From: Sneathiella sedimenti | GTDB lineage: Bacteria > Pseudomonadota > Alphaproteobacteria > Sneathiellales > Sneathiellaceae | DNA: 64,000 nucleotides | Reading direction: 5' to 3' | NCBI RefSeq assembly: GCF_017313765.1 | Contig: NZ_JAFLNC010000002.1 | Location: 62,001-126,000, forward strand | Part shown: piece by piece, positions 9,386 to 17,694 of the stretch | Layout of the letters: each line of letters opens with the position of its first letter | How positions within the stretch are numbered: position 1 is the first letter of the stretch | Position numbers and translations under genes: made by a program | Notes under the pieces: model-generated | The model's database searches: none | The model's input: only the letters and a program-made list of their open reading frames with translations | Told to the model about the DNA's origin: nothing

Positions 9386-10483
9386 CTAATTGGCAAATCT
9401 GAAATGTAGGACATCGCCATCGACGACGATATATTCCTTCCCCTCGAGCCGCATGAGGCCAGCTTCCTTCGCGCCACTTTCGCCGCCATGCTCCACATAG
9501 GCAGAATAAGCGATGGTTTCCGCGCGAATAAAGCCTTTTTCAAAATCCGTATGAATAACACCTGCCGCTTGCGGCGCCTTTGTCCCCTTAGTTAGCGTCC
9601 AGGCCCGGCATTCCTTCGGCCCGACCGTGAAATAGGTTATCAGGTCAAGTAATTCATAGCCCGCCCGAATAATACGGCCGAGGCCGGTTTCACTCAGTCC
9701 GAGATCCGAGAGAAATTCAGCTCGCTCTTCGGCGTCAAGCTGCGCCACTTCCGCCTCAATTGCCGCCGAGATCACGACGGTTCCCGCCTGTTCCGTAGCC
9801 GCCTTTTCGGCAACCTTGTCTGAGTAGGCGTTGCCCGTTGCGGCGCTTCCTTCATCAACATTGCAAACATAGAGAACCGGCTTCTGTGTCAGCAGTTGCA
9901 GACCACGGAACGGCTTTACCTCGTCATCGGAAAGCTCGACCATTCTGGCCGGATTACCCTCCCGCAAGGCCGCCAGCGCACGATCGATCAGTTCCGCCTG
10001 CTTTTTAGCCTCCTTGTCGCCGCCCCGGATTTTCTTGACCAGCGCTTCCGTGCGTTTCTCAAGACTTTCCAGATCGGCCAGCATCAACTCGGTCTCGATT
10101 GTTTCAATGTCAGAGAGCGGATCTATCTTGCCGTCTACGTGGGTAATGTCGTCATCCTCGAAGCAACGGACTACCTGGATAATGGCGTCCACCTCGCGAA
10201 TATGCGCTAGAAATTTATTTCCGAGACCTTCCCCGCTTGCCGCACCGCGTACAAGCCCGGCGATATCGACGAAGGTCAGCTGTGTCGGGATTATTTCCTT
10301 AGACTTCGCGAGCCCGGCTAATTTCACCAGCCGATCGTCGGGGACGGGAACCTGACCAAGGTTCGGCTCAATCGTGCAGAAGGGATAGTTCTCTGCTGCG
10401 GCCTGAGCCGTTTGAGTGAGGGCATTGAACAGGGTTGACTTGCCGACATTGGGAAGGCCAACAATTCCACATTTAAACCCCAT
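9386..10483 (-). CDS. ychF: Redox-regulated ATPase/GTP-binding protein YchF
   Basis: YchF (OLA1) is a universally conserved P-loop protein that binds the ribosome and prefers ATP to GTP. The 365-aa protein has the G1 loop GLPNVGKST, G3 DIAGLVRGAASGEGLGN, an altered G4 (NVDE) typical of YchF's relaxed base specificity, a central coiled coil, and a C-terminal TGS-like domain ending DGDVLHFRFAN. It lies 2 bp after pth on the same strand. The pth-ychF linkage is widespread in bacteria and fits a translation role. Confidence 0.96.
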   Translation of the reverse strand: MGFKCGIVGLPNVGKSTLFNALTQTAQAAAENYPFCTIEPNLGQVPVPDDRLVKLAGLAKSKEIIPTQLTFVDIAGLVRGAASGEGLGNKFLAHIREVDAIIQVVRCFEDDDITHVDGKIDPLSDIETIETELMLADLESLEKRTEALVKKIRGGDKEAKKQAELIDRALAALREGNPARMVELSDDEVKPFRGLQLLTQKPVLYVCNVDEGSAATGNAYSDKVAEKAATEQAGTVVISAAIEAEVAQLDAEERAEFLSDLGLSETGLGRIIRAGYELLDLITYFTVGPKECRAWTLTKGTKAPQAAGVIHTDFEKGFIRAETIAYSAYVEHGGESGAKEAGLMRLEGKEYIVVDGDVLHFRFAN

Positions 10484-10485
10484 AC

Positions 10486-11094
10486 TCAGTTTCCTTCTTT
10501 TTTATCCGCGCGTTCTTTTTTCGGCGGCGCGATGTCGAGGGCAATCTTGTTCATAAAGCTTGATGTATCTCCGCTCACGATGAGTTCCGTGTGACGTGCG
10601 ATACTGTCGGTGATCTTTTCCACAACGGGCAATTCAGCCTTTGCAAAATCCTTGAGAACATGGCCGGAGACCAGGTGTTTTTCACCCGGGTGACCCACGC
10701 CTAGCCGAACTCTGCAAAAATCCGCGCCCATATGATCGATGATGGAACGAATGCCGTTATTTCCGCCATGCCCGCCGCCCGTTTTCACCCGGACTTTGCC
10801 AAGCGGTAAATCCAGCTCGTCATGGAAGACGATGATTTTCTCGAGAGGAATTTTGTAAAACCGCGCCGCTTCGCCGACGGATTGTCCGGACAGATTCATG
10901 TAGGTCGTGGGTTTTAGCGCAAGAATTTTCGTTCCGCCAATATTTCCCTCAGCGACCAGTCCCTGAAATCGAACGCGTTCCGGCATAAAGGAATGGCGGC
11001 GGACAATCTCATCCACCGCCATATATCCAAAATTATGCCGGTTGCCTGCATATCCCTTACCGGGATTCCCAAGGCCAACCAGCAAAATCATCAT
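10486..11094 (-). CDS. pth: Peptidyl-tRNA hydrolase
   Basis: Pth releases peptides from prematurely dissociated peptidyl-tRNA. The N-terminal LLVGLGNPGKGY, the catalytic His in NRHNFGY (H20 when counted from the 11094 start) and HDELDLPLGKVRVK are all present. The product is 202 aa. The frame is open further upstream into rplY, but numbering from 11094 places the catalytic His at the E. coli position. The ATG follows GGGATGG, 10 bp after rplY. A basic C-terminal tail (KKERADKKEGN) extends past the domain. It is the middle gene of rplY-pth-ychF. Confidence 0.95.
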   Translation of the reverse strand: MMILLVGLGNPGKGYAGNRHNFGYMAVDEIVRRHSFMPERVRFQGLVAEGNIGGTKILALKPTTYMNLSGQSVGEAARFYKIPLEKIIVFHDELDLPLGKVRVKTGGGHGGNNGIRSIIDHMGADFCRVRLGVGHPGEKHLVSGHVLKDFAKAELPVVEKITDSIARHTELIVSGDTSSFMNKIALDIAPPKKERADKKEGN

Positions 11095-11104
11095 ACCATC
11101 CCGA

Positions 11105-11770
11105 TTAGTCTTCGGAAGACTCGGCTTCTTCGCCTGTATCCTCAGCATCTGCGTCGGCTTCACCGGCTTCTGCGCCTTCTTCCTCATCAGACGGTTCTGG
11201 CTCTACAGTCGGTGCGGCGATCGTTGCAATCGTGAAATCGCGATCCGTAATCGTCGGCTGCGTTCCCGCAGGCAGAGTTACCTCGGAAATATGAACACTG
11301 TCACCAATGTCAAAGTTCAGAAGGTCAATCTCAAGCGCTTCCGGTATATTGCCTGCCGGCACCATCATTTCAACTTCATGACGAACGATGTTCAGAACAC
11401 CGCCGCGTTTCAGGCCAACGCATTCTTCTTCATTGAGGAAGCGAACGGCAACCATGACGGCAATCTGAGATTTGGCGGAAACGCGGAGGAAGTCCACGTG
11501 GACCGGCGTATCCTTGATCGGGTGAAGTTGCATGTCACGAGGCAGCACATTGTGCTTGGTCGATCCGACCTGCACGGTGAAGACTGTTGACAGGAAGCCA
11601 CCGTGATTGATGGTCTTCACCAGTTCTTTAGTTTCCAGGGAAATGGAAATAGGGTCTTTTTTGTCACCATAGATGACGGCGGGTGTCCGTCCGTCACGAC
11701 GCAATGCCCGAGAGGTCCCCTTTCCGACCCGGTCACGCGTTTCTGCAATTAGTACTGCATTTTCGCTCAT
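11105..11770 (-). CDS. rplY: 50S ribosomal protein L25 (CTC form)
   Basis: L25 binds 5S rRNA. This is the long CTC type: an N-terminal L25 domain ([22 protein letters not shown]), a second beta domain with [22 protein letters not shown], and a very acidic C-terminal tail from about residue 185 rich in E, D and A. The length is 221 aa. The ATG at 11770 is used; the 12 upstream in-frame codons do not resemble L25. It follows prs, and a stable hairpin lies in the gap between them. The prs-rplY-pth-ychF order is common in bacteria. Confidence 0.95.
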   Translation of the reverse strand: MSENAVLIAETRDRVGKGTSRALRRDGRTPAVIYGDKKDPISISLETKELVKTINHGGFLSTVFTVQVGSTKHNVLPRDMQLHPIKDTPVHVDFLRVSAKSQIAVMVAVRFLNEEECVGLKRGGVLNIVRHEVEMMVPAGNIPEALEIDLLNFDIGDSVHISEVTLPAGTQPTITDRDFTIATIAAPTVEPEPSDEEEGAEAGEADADAEDTGEEAESSED

Positions 11771-11795
11771 TGTATATCTCCTACGTAACGAGCAA

Positions 11796-11814
11796 CACCG
11801 GGACAAACCCGGTG
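11796..11814 (-). other. Hairpin in the prs-rplY intercistronic region
   Basis: A 7-bp GC-rich stem (CACCGGG with CCCGGTG) and a 5-nt loop lie about 25 nt upstream of the rplY start. No T-run follows on the minus strand, so it is not a standard Rho-independent terminator. It may stabilise or process the mRNA, or form part of a leader where L25 or translation exerts control. Function is unknown. Confidence 0.55.
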
Positions 11815-11866
11815 CTAAAATGACGCGTGCCTCCAGGGGTGCCCGCGCCGCTGAATGCCTGATCGA

Positions 11867-12802
11867 TTAGTCGAACAGGCTGGAAACTGACGTTTCCTTC
11901 GAAATTCTGTACATCGCTTCGCCAATCAGCGGAGCGACGGAAATCTGCCGCATCTTTTTGGACGCGCGGAACGCTTCCGTCTCCATGATGCTGTCGGTTG
12001 TAACCATCTCGTCCAGAGCAGAGTCGTTAATACGCGCAATCGCGCCTCCCGACAGGACACCATGGGTCACATAACCGGAAACACTTTTTGCGCCTTTTTC
12101 CATGAGTGCTTTGGCAGCATTGCAGAGCGTTCCAGCACTATCGACAATATCATCAACCAGGATGCACCGCTGATTCTTGACATCACCGATAATATTCATC
12201 ACTTCAGATACACCCGCTTTTTCCCGGCGCTTATCCACGATTGCAAGGTCTGCGTCAAGTCTTTTGGCGTAGGCGCGGGCCCGAACAACACCGCCGACAT
12301 CGGGAGAGACAATGGTGATATCGCTTCCTTTGCCGTAATGTTTCTCGATATCCGGAACGATTACCGGAGCAGAGAAGAGGTTATCAGTTGGAATATCAAA
12401 GAAACCCTGGATTTGCCCGGCGTGCAGATCCATGGTGAGAACCCTGTCCGCACCTGCGGTTGTAATGAGATTGGCGACCAGCTTCGCAGAGATGGGAGTC
12501 CGTGGTCCCGGCTTCCTGTCTTGCCGAGCATACCCAAAATAGGGCAGGACGGCCGTGATTCGCGATGCAGATGCTCTTTTCAGCGCATCAATGCAGACCA
12601 GGAGCTCCATCAAATGGTCGTTCGCGGGAAAAGAGGTCGGCTGAACCACGAAGACATCCTCGCCGCGCACATTTTCATGAATTTCAACAAAGACTTCCAT
12701 GTCCGAAAATCGTCGAACATCTGCATCTGTGAGGGGGAGCTTCAGGTAGCCTGTAATGGCTTCCGCCAAAGGTCGATTGCCATTTCCCGAAAGCACTTTC
12801 AT
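11867..12802 (-). CDS. prs: Ribose-phosphate pyrophosphokinase
   Basis: Prs makes PRPP from ribose-5-phosphate and ATP for nucleotide, His and Trp synthesis. The 311-aa protein begins [15 protein letters not shown] and carries the ATP-loop [21 protein letters not shown], the catalytic flexible-loop sequence VDKRREKAG, and the PRPP signature [17 protein letters not shown]. It is the first gene of a leftward set (prs, rplY, pth, ychF). PRPP made here is the co-substrate of the Apt encoded earlier in the window. No clear promoter was identified in the 160-bp upstream gap. Confidence 0.96.
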   Translation of the reverse strand: MKVLSGNGNRPLAEAITGYLKLPLTDADVRRFSDMEVFVEIHENVRGEDVFVVQPTSFPANDHLMELLVCIDALKRASASRITAVLPYFGYARQDRKPGPRTPISAKLVANLITTAGADRVLTMDLHAGQIQGFFDIPTDNLFSAPVIVPDIEKHYGKGSDITIVSPDVGGVVRARAYAKRLDADLAIVDKRREKAGVSEVMNIIGDVKNQRCILVDDIVDSAGTLCNAAKALMEKGAKSVSGYVTHGVLSGGAIARINDSALDEMVTTDSIMETEAFRASKKMRQISVAPLIGEAMYRISKETSVSSLFD

Positions 12803-12962
12803 AGGGGCGGTCCTTTAGTCAGTAGAGGGCTTTTTCCAGTTAAAACACACTGCCCCTCGCGCGAAAATGAACGAGTTGGCGTCGGCGGGCGGAACTTACC
12901 AAGGGCCTCAAGTCCTGTAAACGCTTTAAACGCTCTTTTTTAACGGAAATTGAAAAATAACG

Positions 12963-13823
12963 TCATGATTTTGACTTAAAATAGTCTGGCTCACTTTTTT
13001 TCAGGAGGTCATAGACACCCCCGGCGCCTCCGCGGGCCGCCAGACGGGCAACATCGCCCCAAGCGCCGTTTAATGATCCGGCCCTGATTCTGTTGCGTTG
13101 CCGGATCTGGCCGACCTGTTCACCGTTGCGTCGTTCCAGGCTCCAGACAAGCTCGATGACCTGTGTCTCAAACTTGGGAGGTGTGATTTCTGCGCGCCCG
13201 CGGACAATAAAGTTCGCACCGGTTTCTGTCGGCAAAACATCAAGGCCCAGCCGGACAAGCTCATCCTGAATTGCCGCCGCCAGACTTTCGGAACCATCTC
13301 CGGGGGCGCCTTCAACAATCGGAACGAAGATAACGGGCTTGTTAAGGGTGGCGAAATTAATGCCATCACCGCCAAGCAGCTTGTCAATGTCGCTGGCAGA
13401 TTTGATCGCGAGCATTTCAATTGTTTCCGGTGTTATATCCGCCGGATTTTCCGTCCCGGAAAGCTTTTCGAGAGTATAGAGGCCGGTATCGCGCTTTTGT
13501 GGGTCGAAAATCGCCCAGTTAAGATAGCGGCCGTCTTGCGTTTCTATAATGTTTCCCTGGACATAATAACGGTTCGGCACTGCGGTGCCGGGGAAGGCGG
13601 CAATGCCAAGTTCCTGCAGTTTCGTCGCAATAGCTTTCTCAATGCCCGCGGGACCGTCTTTTATCGGTTCTACATATAATGCTGCGCGGGGGCCGGGTGC
13701 AGCTCGCCAGGAAGACTTGGCTTCTGGTTGAAACGGCCGCTCCAGCGGCTGACAGCCGACAAGAACAATCGCCCATATCAACATCAAGGCCTTAATGACG
13801 AAACTATATCGCACAGGTTGCAA
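12963..13823 (-). CDS. Putative lipoprotein of unknown function
   Basis: The N-terminal hydrophobic stretch ends in the lipobox LVGC (Cys about residue 24), so the product is probably lipid-anchored. The mature part has two repeated-looking halves (ALYVEPIKDGPAGIEKAIATKL and VPIVEGAPGDGSESLAAAIQDEL), each followed by a small beta unit (NRYYVQGNI, NFIVRGRAEI). This suggests a duplicated domain that could pack in the periplasm. I do not recognise a named family. The frame opens with TTG at 13823; a GTG at 13814 or ATG at 13784 would still leave a lipoprotein signal. A tiny membrane ORF overlaps its start. Confidence 0.7.
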   Translation of the reverse strand: MQPVRYSFVIKALMLIWAIVLVGCQPLERPFQPEAKSSWRAAPGPRAALYVEPIKDGPAGIEKAIATKLQELGIAAFPGTAVPNRYYVQGNIIETQDGRYLNWAIFDPQKRDTGLYTLEKLSGTENPADITPETIEMLAIKSASDIDKLLGGDGINFATLNKPVIFVPIVEGAPGDGSESLAAAIQDELVRLGLDVLPTETGANFIVRGRAEITPPKFETQVIELVWSLERRNGEQVGQIRQRNRIRAGSLNGAWGDVARLAARGGAGGVYDLLKKSEPDYFKSKS

Positions 13824-13869
13824 GCACTCCCAGCAGACAAATCACGATAAAGATGACCATATACGGCAT
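13804..13869 (-). CDS. Candidate 21-aa membrane microprotein
   Basis: The minus strand encodes MPYMVIFIVICLLGVLATCAI. This is one hydrophobic helix of 21 residues, with an ATG at 13867-13869 preceded at good distance by GAAGGG. Its stop overlaps the first codons of the lipoprotein gene, as in translational coupling, and it begins 24 bp after the pgeF-side gap. It is too short for routine gene calling. It may be a real small membrane protein or only a translated leader that sets lipoprotein synthesis. Conservation of the peptide across relatives would decide. Confidence 0.45.
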   Translation of the reverse strand: MPYMVIFIVICLLGVLATCAI

Positions 13870-13892
13870 TTTACCCTTCTTTCACAAGTGCG

Positions 13893-14657
13893 TTAGCTGT
13901 TCAGGGCGATGGCAGAAAGCTGCCGACCGTAATCAGCTTCCCCTCTTTTTACCATACGCCGGTAGCTGAAAAACAGGTCTTCCTCTGTGCAGGTGTCATT
14001 CCCGAGCAGGTCAATGCCGCCGATCTCAAGCTTCTCAAGTTCTGCCTTCACGAACCCGGTCAGATCAAACATGTGCCGCCCGGGAGTATCAGAGGGAACA
14101 AAAAACTTTCTTGCGGCAGCATCGCGCTTGAGAAAAGGTTCGGGGAATTCAGGGCCGACTTCATACGACTTCTGGGCGATTGCCGGACCGATCGCGGCCC
14201 GGATATTTTGTTTTCTCGCGCCGAGACTCGTCATTATATCAATCACAGATGCGCTGATATTGCCAAGTGCGCCCTTCCATCCAGAGTGTGCAGCGCCGAT
14301 CACAGCATTTTCAGTATCCGCAAACAGGACCGGTACGCAATCCGCGGTTAAGATGCCAAGCGCAAGCCCGGGAACATTCGTCACCATGGCATCCGCCTTC
14401 GGCCGTGTGGCAAAGTCTGTTTGGTCCTCAATGACGAGGACCTCGGTACTATGAATCTGGTAAACAGTTCTCAGGGCATCAGCCGGTTTGCCGATCATGG
14501 CCATGGCCCGCGACCGGTTTTCGTTCACATGTGCCGGATCGTCCTGCGAGCCAGGTCCGCAATTGAGACCCCTGTAAAGCCCTTCGGATACGCCACCGTC
14601 CCGCGTAAAGAAACCATGTGCAAGAGAGTCATCTTCCAAAATACGGCTTTTCAGCAT
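13893..14657 (-). CDS. pgeF: Peptidoglycan editing factor PgeF (YfiH/laccase-domain family)
   Basis: PgeF removes misincorporated residues from muropeptides; the family was earlier annotated as polyphenol oxidase or laccase because of its metal site. The 254-aa protein shows GFFTRDGGVSEGLY, the Cys/His metal-site motifs LTADCVPVLFAD and GAAHSGWKGALG, and the C-terminal NDTCTEEDLFFSYRR. The ATG at 14657 lies 2 bp after the MidA gene stop, so the genes are coupled; the frame upstream lies inside that gene. The gene belongs to the lgt-midA-pgeF series. Confidence 0.92.
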   Translation of the reverse strand: MLKSRILEDDSLAHGFFTRDGGVSEGLYRGLNCGPGSQDDPAHVNENRSRAMAMIGKPADALRTVYQIHSTEVLVIEDQTDFATRPKADAMVTNVPGLALGILTADCVPVLFADTENAVIGAAHSGWKGALGNISASVIDIMTSLGARKQNIRAAIGPAIAQKSYEVGPEFPEPFLKRDAAARKFFVPSDTPGRHMFDLTGFVKAELEKLEIGGIDLLGNDTCTEEDLFFSYRRMVKRGEADYGRQLSAIALNS

Positions 14658-14658
14658 G

Positions 14659-15723
14659 TTAGCTCCCGAACCCTTCTGTTGAGGCGGACATATTATGGGA
14701 TAAAGCCATGACTTTGAAAAGCGTTCCCATTTCGGACGCACTGGTCAGGCGGCGAAGCTGTGCGTCGAGCTTTTTCTTCTGCGCGTCGTCAGCCTTTTGG
14801 CGGAGCATGTGATGACGGGCCTCTATGCCGAGACGCTCCAGAAAACGTCCCTGTGACGTTGGGCCCTGAATCGTGATGCCTTGGGTAGCCGCAATTTTCT
14901 TTAAAATTGCAAACTTGACATGGGCTGTCAAATCCGCTTCGCCGGGGTTGTTTAAGGGATCAACATGTCCATGACCTTTGACTGCTTGAAAACTATCGCC
15001 AAGGATTGTGTCGGCAGCGCCATAATCAACTATCAGTGCCGCACCGCCATTCACGGAGAGAAGCTTGCTCAGTCGCCCAATGATTTCTTCACCGTCCGGG
15101 CAGGTCTCCAGAATATCGCCATCTGCGCAGGCGGGCACAAGGTCGAGAGACGTTGTCTCCGGTGACAGGGAAAAGGCGAATCCGTTATCGGCCGTTGATA
15201 CGAGGCGTTCACGCCAGACGCCGTCCTGGTAGCAATATTGATGTATGGGAAGAGCGTCAAAAAACTCATTGGCAATCAAAATGATCGGCATGTCCTCAAG
15301 ATCGGGGAACGTGTCATGCCAACAAACTTCATGATCAGATAAAGAGGTTGCCTGTTTAGCTCTTAGGCGAGGACTGTTTTCGACCAGCTGAATTTGTGCC
15401 GCCGCTAAAAAGGCGGGCGCGACGCGGGCGCTTCTCAATATATCCGCCATCAGGGTACCGTTGCCGGGACCGAGCTCCACCAAATTGAATTTGGCCGGGC
15501 TGCCAAGCTTGATCCAGGCATCGACCGCCCATAAACCGATGAGTTCGCCAAACATCTGGCTTATCTCTGGCGCGGTAATGAAATCACCCTGTTCCCCGAA
15601 CGGCTCCTGTCGGGAATAATATCCGAACTCCGGATGGCTCAGCGACAGTTTCATGAAGTCGTAAAGCGAAATCGAGCCGGACTTCTCAATCATTGCCGCC
15701 AGGGTCTTACCTAGTTTGTTCAT
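14659..15723 (-). CDS. MidA/NDUFAF7-type SAM-dependent methyltransferase
   Basis: This is a class I methyltransferase of the MidA family. The mitochondrial homologue NDUFAF7 dimethylates an Arg of the complex I subunit NDUFS2, so a bacterial NuoD-type target is plausible but unproven. The SAM-binding motif is VELGPGNGTLMADILR. The family start YDFMKLSLSHPEFGYYSRQEPFGEQGDFITAPEIS is clear, and the length of 354 aa is typical. It shares a 4-bp ATGA overlap with lgt upstream and is 2 bp from pgeF downstream. Confidence 0.91.
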   Translation of the reverse strand: MNKLGKTLAAMIEKSGSISLYDFMKLSLSHPEFGYYSRQEPFGEQGDFITAPEISQMFGELIGLWAVDAWIKLGSPAKFNLVELGPGNGTLMADILRSARVAPAFLAAAQIQLVENSPRLRAKQATSLSDHEVCWHDTFPDLEDMPIILIANEFFDALPIHQYCYQDGVWRERLVSTADNGFAFSLSPETTSLDLVPACADGDILETCPDGEEIIGRLSKLLSVNGGAALIVDYGAADTILGDSFQAVKGHGHVDPLNNPGEADLTAHVKFAILKKIAATQGITIQGPTSQGRFLERLGIEARHHMLRQKADDAQKKKLDAQLRRLTSASEMGTLFKVMALSHNMSASTEGFGS

Positions 15724-16529
15724 ACGGCTTTGCGGGACGGGCGGAGCATGAAATACAGGCCAACAATCAGAATCGGCAGGGAAAGCAGCTGGCCCATCGT
15801 CAACCCGCCGATGAGGAAACCAAGGTAGGCATCCGGTTCACGGAAGAACTCGACGATGCTGCGGGCTATTGCGTATCCCGCGAAGAAGAGACCCATAATG
15901 AAGCCTGGCTTTTCCGCGTAGCGGGTCTTGCGGAAAACAAGCAGGATTACGAATAACACCGCTCCTTCAAGGATTGCTTCATATAGCTGGCTGGGGTGAC
16001 GGGGCAAATCGCCACCGCCCGGGAAAATCATCCCCCAGGGGGCGTCCGTGGTCCGGCCATAAAGTTCGCCATTGATAAAATTGGCGATCCGCCCGAAGAA
16101 AAGCCCAACCGGCACAACCGTCGCCAAAAGGTCCCCGAACTCCAAAATAACAATTTTTTGAAAACGGCAATAAAGTATCGTTGCCAGGACGACGCCCAGA
16201 AAACCGCCATGAAACGACATGCCGCCCTGCCAGACCATGAAAATTTCCGCAGGGTTACTGATATAATAGTCCGGTTTGTAAAACAGGACGTAGCCAAGGC
16301 GCCCGCCAAGAATAACGCCCAGGGTCGCCCAGATCAGGAAATCATCAACCTGCTTCGAGGAAATGCGCGAATTCTCCGACCCGGCAAGCCGCATCATAAG
16401 GCGCCAGCCGATGATCAGGCCAGCAACGTAGGCGAGGGCGTACCAGCGTATGGCAAATGGCCCAATCTGAAAGATGACGGGGTCGATTTCGGGAAACGCG
16501 ATCGCCGAGAAAAGGGTCGATAATATCAT
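15720..16529 (-). CDS. lgt: Prolipoprotein diacylglyceryl transferase
   Basis: Lgt transfers diacylglycerol from phosphatidylglycerol to the lipobox Cys of prolipoproteins. The 269-aa inner-membrane protein has about seven hydrophobic helices and the Lgt signature around GRIANFINGELYGRTTDAPWG. HGGFLGVV and GGLTMGQ are also present. It starts the lgt-midA-pgeF cluster; a predicted lipoprotein two genes further on would be one of its substrates. It is divergent from the UbiK-like gene, with the promoters presumably in the 114-bp gap. Confidence 0.96.
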   Translation of the reverse strand: MILSTLFSAIAFPEIDPVIFQIGPFAIRWYALAYVAGLIIGWRLMMRLAGSENSRISSKQVDDFLIWATLGVILGGRLGYVLFYKPDYYISNPAEIFMVWQGGMSFHGGFLGVVLATILYCRFQKIVILEFGDLLATVVPVGLFFGRIANFINGELYGRTTDAPWGMIFPGGGDLPRHPSQLYEAILEGAVLFVILLVFRKTRYAEKPGFIMGLFFAGYAIARSIVEFFREPDAYLGFLIGGLTMGQLLSLPILIVGLYFMLRPSRKAV

Positions 16530-16643
16530 GCGGGCTACTATATAAAGTTCTTTAAAACATTCGCAAGCAAATCAAGGCAAAGAGGTTGCTTTCACCTCTG
16601 GCTGTCGCCATTATGGCTCTAGTAACTACAAGGATCCAACGCG

Positions 16644-16958
16644 ATGCAGACGAACTCACGGCTTTTTGATGATCTGGCCCGCCTTGCGACAGGCGCTCTC
16701 GGAACAGCCCAGGGCGTAAAAACAGAGTGGGAAAACCTCTTTCACCAACGTATGGAACGCTTCATCAGCGAAATGGATCTTGTCCCGCGGGAGGAGTTTG
16801 ACGCCGTCAAGGCAATGGCCACTCTGGCGCGGGAAGAAAACGACGCGTTAAAGGAGCGCCTTGCTGCGCTTGAGAAAAAGCTTGAAGATCTGACCAAGGC
16901 GCCCCGAACCCGCAAGGCGGCACCAGCGAAAGCTAAATCGAGCCCATCTGAAAAGTAG
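16644..16958 (+). CDS. UbiK-family (BMFP) accessory factor
   Basis: A 104-aa protein with an amphipathic N-terminal segment (LFDDLARLATGALGTAQGVK) and a coiled coil of about residues 60-88 (REENDALKERLAALEKKLEDL). It ends in a Lys/Ala-rich tail. This layout is that of the BMFP/YqiC family; E. coli UbiK forms trimers and helps ubiquinone synthesis under oxygen. A role in making quinone for the bc1 complex is plausible by family only. It is monocistronic and divergent from lgt. Confidence 0.82.
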   Translation: MQTNSRLFDDLARLATGALGTAQGVKTEWENLFHQRMERFISEMDLVPREEFDAVKAMATLAREENDALKERLAALEKKLEDLTKAPRTRKAAPAKAKSSPSEK

Positions 16959-16994
16959 GTATTCAAGCGGCAGGAAACTGCAATTAACCCACAT

Positions 16995-17003
16995 TTATCC
17001 ACA
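16995..17003 (+). promoter_or_regulatory. Perfect DnaA-box 9-mer
   Basis: The sequence TTATCCACA matches the canonical DnaA box exactly. It sits in the gap before ybjN, just after a related TTAACCCACA. One box does not make an origin, but it could titrate DnaA or let DnaA act on the ybjN-proC promoter. A chance match is possible. Confidence 0.4.
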
Positions 17004-17066
17004 AGAAATATACCCCTCAGGCATATTCTTTGTTGCGCCGCAACTCAAGGCAGACTACGCTAGATT

Positions 17067-17095
17067 TATGGTGCTGTGAAACTTGTAGCACCATA
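17067..17095 (+). other. Stem-loop in the ybjN leader
   Basis: A perfect 9-bp stem, TATGGTGCT (17067-17075) with AGCACCATA (17087-17095), carries an 11-nt loop. A further palindrome, GTTGCG-C-CGCAAC, lies at 17032-17044. Nearer the start, CCGGCT and AGCCGG can also pair across about 30 nt. No T-run follows, so these are not terminators. They may be operators or a structured 5' leader for ybjN-proC. Confidence 0.4.
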
Positions 17096-17185
17096 TATGG
17101 CCTGTAGTAGATTTCCTTACCGGCTGAGCTTTGAGGTCAGCAACAGGGCGCCAGCCGGCGGGATGGTTCTGAAAGGAATGCCTCC

Positions 17186-17692
17186 ATGACGTCCTTGTAC
17201 CTCACGCGCGAAGAACTCGAAGATTCAAATCCCCTCGATCTCATAGAAAGTATCATCGCCGACAACGATTGGTCGTTTGATCGTCAGGGCAACAATGAAC
17301 TTACTGTCGGTGTGGAGGGGAGCTGGTGCCAGTATCATCTCTGGTTTTCCTGGCGGTCTGATCTTCGGGCCATACATTTCTCCTGCGCCTATGACGTCAA
17401 GATACCTGAACGGCAATATGGATCTGTTTATGAACTGTTGGCGCGTGTGAATGAGCGTATGCCGGTTGGTCACTTTGACACCTGGCGGGAAGAGGGGATG
17501 ATCCTGTTCCGTCATTCGTTGTTGCTAAGCGGTGCCTGTGTTGTCACAAACGAGCAAATTCAGACACTTGTCGAGATCGGTATGAGTGAGCTCGAAAAAT
17601 TCTATCCAGCAATCCAGTTTTGTCTATGGGGCGGGAAAACCCCCGAAGACGCCATCGAGGCGGCAATGTTTGAAACGATGGGAGAGGCGTAA
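17186..17692 (+). CDS. YbjN domain-containing protein
   Basis: The 168-aa acidic cytoplasmic protein has the YbjN fold, which resembles type III secretion chaperones. Seen are NPLDLIESIIADNDWSFDR at the N-terminus, a central block with YHLWFSWRSDLRAIHFSC, and the C-terminal CLWGGKTPEDAIEAAMFETMGEA that is typical of alphaproteobacterial members. The biochemical role is unknown; E. coli YbjN affects stress and motility phenotypes. It lies 2 bp upstream of proC, a recurring alphaproteobacterial pair, so the two are surely cotranscribed. Confidence 0.88.
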   Translation: MTSLYLTREELEDSNPLDLIESIIADNDWSFDRQGNNELTVGVEGSWCQYHLWFSWRSDLRAIHFSCAYDVKIPERQYGSVYELLARVNERMPVGHFDTWREEGMILFRHSLLLSGACVVTNEQIQTLVEIGMSELEKFYPAIQFCLWGGKTPEDAIEAAMFETMGEA

Positions 17693-17694
17693 GA

